This document shows, in pieces, positions 6,158-6,830 of a stretch of 6,830 nucleotides of DNA. This stretch comes from Bacteroidetes bacterium UBA7368. GTDB taxonomy: Bacteria; Bacteroidota; Rhodothermia; Rhodothermales; UBA10348. A program made the position numbers and the translations under genes. The stretch spans positions 1 through 6,830 of the forward strand of contig DKOG01000143.1 of assembly GCA_002469915.1 (NCBI GenBank), given 5' to 3'. Position 1 is the stretch's first letter; the number at the start of each line of letters is the position of its first letter. The notes beneath the pieces are model-generated. The model was given only the letters and a program-made list of their open reading frames with translations, searched no databases and was not told the DNA's origin.

Positions 6158-6830
6158 ATGAAGCGGTATTCGGGTCTATCCCTCTTTCTGTTTACAGCAC
6201 TTATTTTAGGGGCTGGATGCTCCTCTTCATCACAAATGACCGATTCTTCGGCATCTGAAGAGGCTACATTTCCTCCCCGTTTCACAAGAGAAATCTCTCC
6301 GTTTGGGATAGAAGATAGCTTGGGGAATCAGATGGACCTGCCTTTCCAGGGTGGTTTTAATGTGCCAAGACCTCAGTTTACAGACATTGACGGTGACGGC
6401 GATCCCGATATGTTTGTGCAGGAGGAGTCCGGACGCATCATGCATTTTGAAAATGTGGGCGAAGCCGGCGAGCCGGTGTTTGAATGGCGTACCAACGCGT
6501 ACGGCGATCTCGATATTGGTGAATGGTACCGAATCGTGGATTTAGATCAAGATGGAGACATGGATCTGCTCACCGAAGAGCGCTTTAGTCACATTCGCTA
6601 CTACCGCAACGAAGGAACGCCAACTAATGCTAATTTTGTAATGGCGGTGGATACCCTGCGGGATGCAACGGGGACCCCGATTTTTGCAGATAGACAGAAT
6701 ATTCCGCACATCGTGGATATCGACTGCGATGGCCTGCTGGATCTATTTATCGGTCGAGTCACAGGTACGATTACTCGCTACGAGTCTGTGGGTCAGGACG
6801 CTAACGACGTTCCTCGATTCAGATTTGCTG
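6158..6830 (+). CDS. FG-GAP/VCBS-repeat lipoprotein, 3' end outside the window
   Basis: The 224 visible residues begin MKRYSGLSLFLFTALILGAGC: a basic start, a hydrophobic stretch and a cysteine at 21 followed by Ser-rich sequence, as in a lipoprotein signal peptide. The lipobox (GAGC) is imperfect because it has Gly rather than Leu at -3. Three DxDxDG-type calcium-binding loops follow at residues 76-84 (DIDGDGDPD), 128-136 (DLDQDGDMD) and 187-195 (DIDCDGLLD). They are spaced 52 and 59 residues apart, each followed by hydrophobic residues and later a YYRN- or HFEN-type strand. This is the FG-GAP/VCBS repeat pattern of a beta-propeller. A surface-exposed or periplasmic membrane-anchored role is inferred; the ligand is unknown. 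The ATG at 6158 is the natural start because it directly precedes the signal peptide. There is no Shine-Dalgarno sequence before it (TTATCGTTCAAT). The gene is divergent from tdh-kbl. Confidence 0.88.
   Translation, partial: MKRYSGLSLFLFTALILGAGCSSSSQMTDSSASEEATFPPRFTREISPFGIEDSLGNQMDLPFQGGFNVPRPQFTDIDGDGDPDMFVQEESGRIMHFENVGEAGEPVFEWRTNAYGDLDIGEWYRIVDLDQDGDMDLLTEERFSHIRYYRNEGTPTNANFVMAVDTLRDATGTPIFADRQNIPHIVDIDCDGLLDLFIGRVTGTITRYESVGQDANDVPRFRFA

Noticed and set aside
6230..6445. 71-codon minus-strand open frame inside the lipoprotein gene
   Set aside because: The + strand frame has a signal peptide and three calcium-loop repeats; the antisense translation has no features.

Overview
The window looks like chromosomal DNA from a member of the Bacteroidota or a related FCB-group lineage (Rhodothermota, Balneolota or Ignavibacteriota are all plausible). 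Three things point there. A large surface protein ends in a type IX secretion (Por/T9SS type A) sorting domain with the hallmark NYPNPFNPTTTI. The threonine dehydrogenase is the short-chain-dehydrogenase type common in Bacteroidota. Start codons lack clear Shine-Dalgarno sequences. No species can be named from the sequence alone.

Left part (1-3598, + strand): the 3' portion of a very large secreted or cell-surface protein gene. It reads as Gly/Asp-rich beta-strand (RTX-like) repeats, then seven tandem fibronectin-III/Ig-like modules, then the T9SS C-terminal domain. A single in-frame TAA at 785-787 splits it into a 5'-open fragment (1-787) and a 930-codon ORF (806-3598). The frame is identical on both sides, the stop falls inside a repeat module, and the downstream ORF has no signal peptide. 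I therefore read this as one gene broken by a nonsense change or a sequencing error.

Middle (3599-3718): a short convergent intergenic region with a 16-bp perfect hairpin flanked by an A-run and a T-run, a bidirectional terminator for the surface-protein gene and the opposing operon.

Centre-right (3719-5871, - strand): a two-gene operon, SDR-type L-threonine 3-dehydrogenase (tdh) followed 14 nt later by glycine C-acetyltransferase (kbl). Together they convert L-threonine, via 2-amino-3-ketobutyrate, to glycine and acetyl-CoA.

Right (5872-6830): a divergent intergenic region of 286 bp with candidate promoters for both directions. It is followed by the start of a lipoprotein gene with FG-GAP/VCBS-type DxDxDG calcium-binding repeats, which runs off the window.

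I see no CRISPR array, transposase, tRNA, rRNA or phage gene, and no convincing new system. The most notable item is the interrupted giant surface protein.
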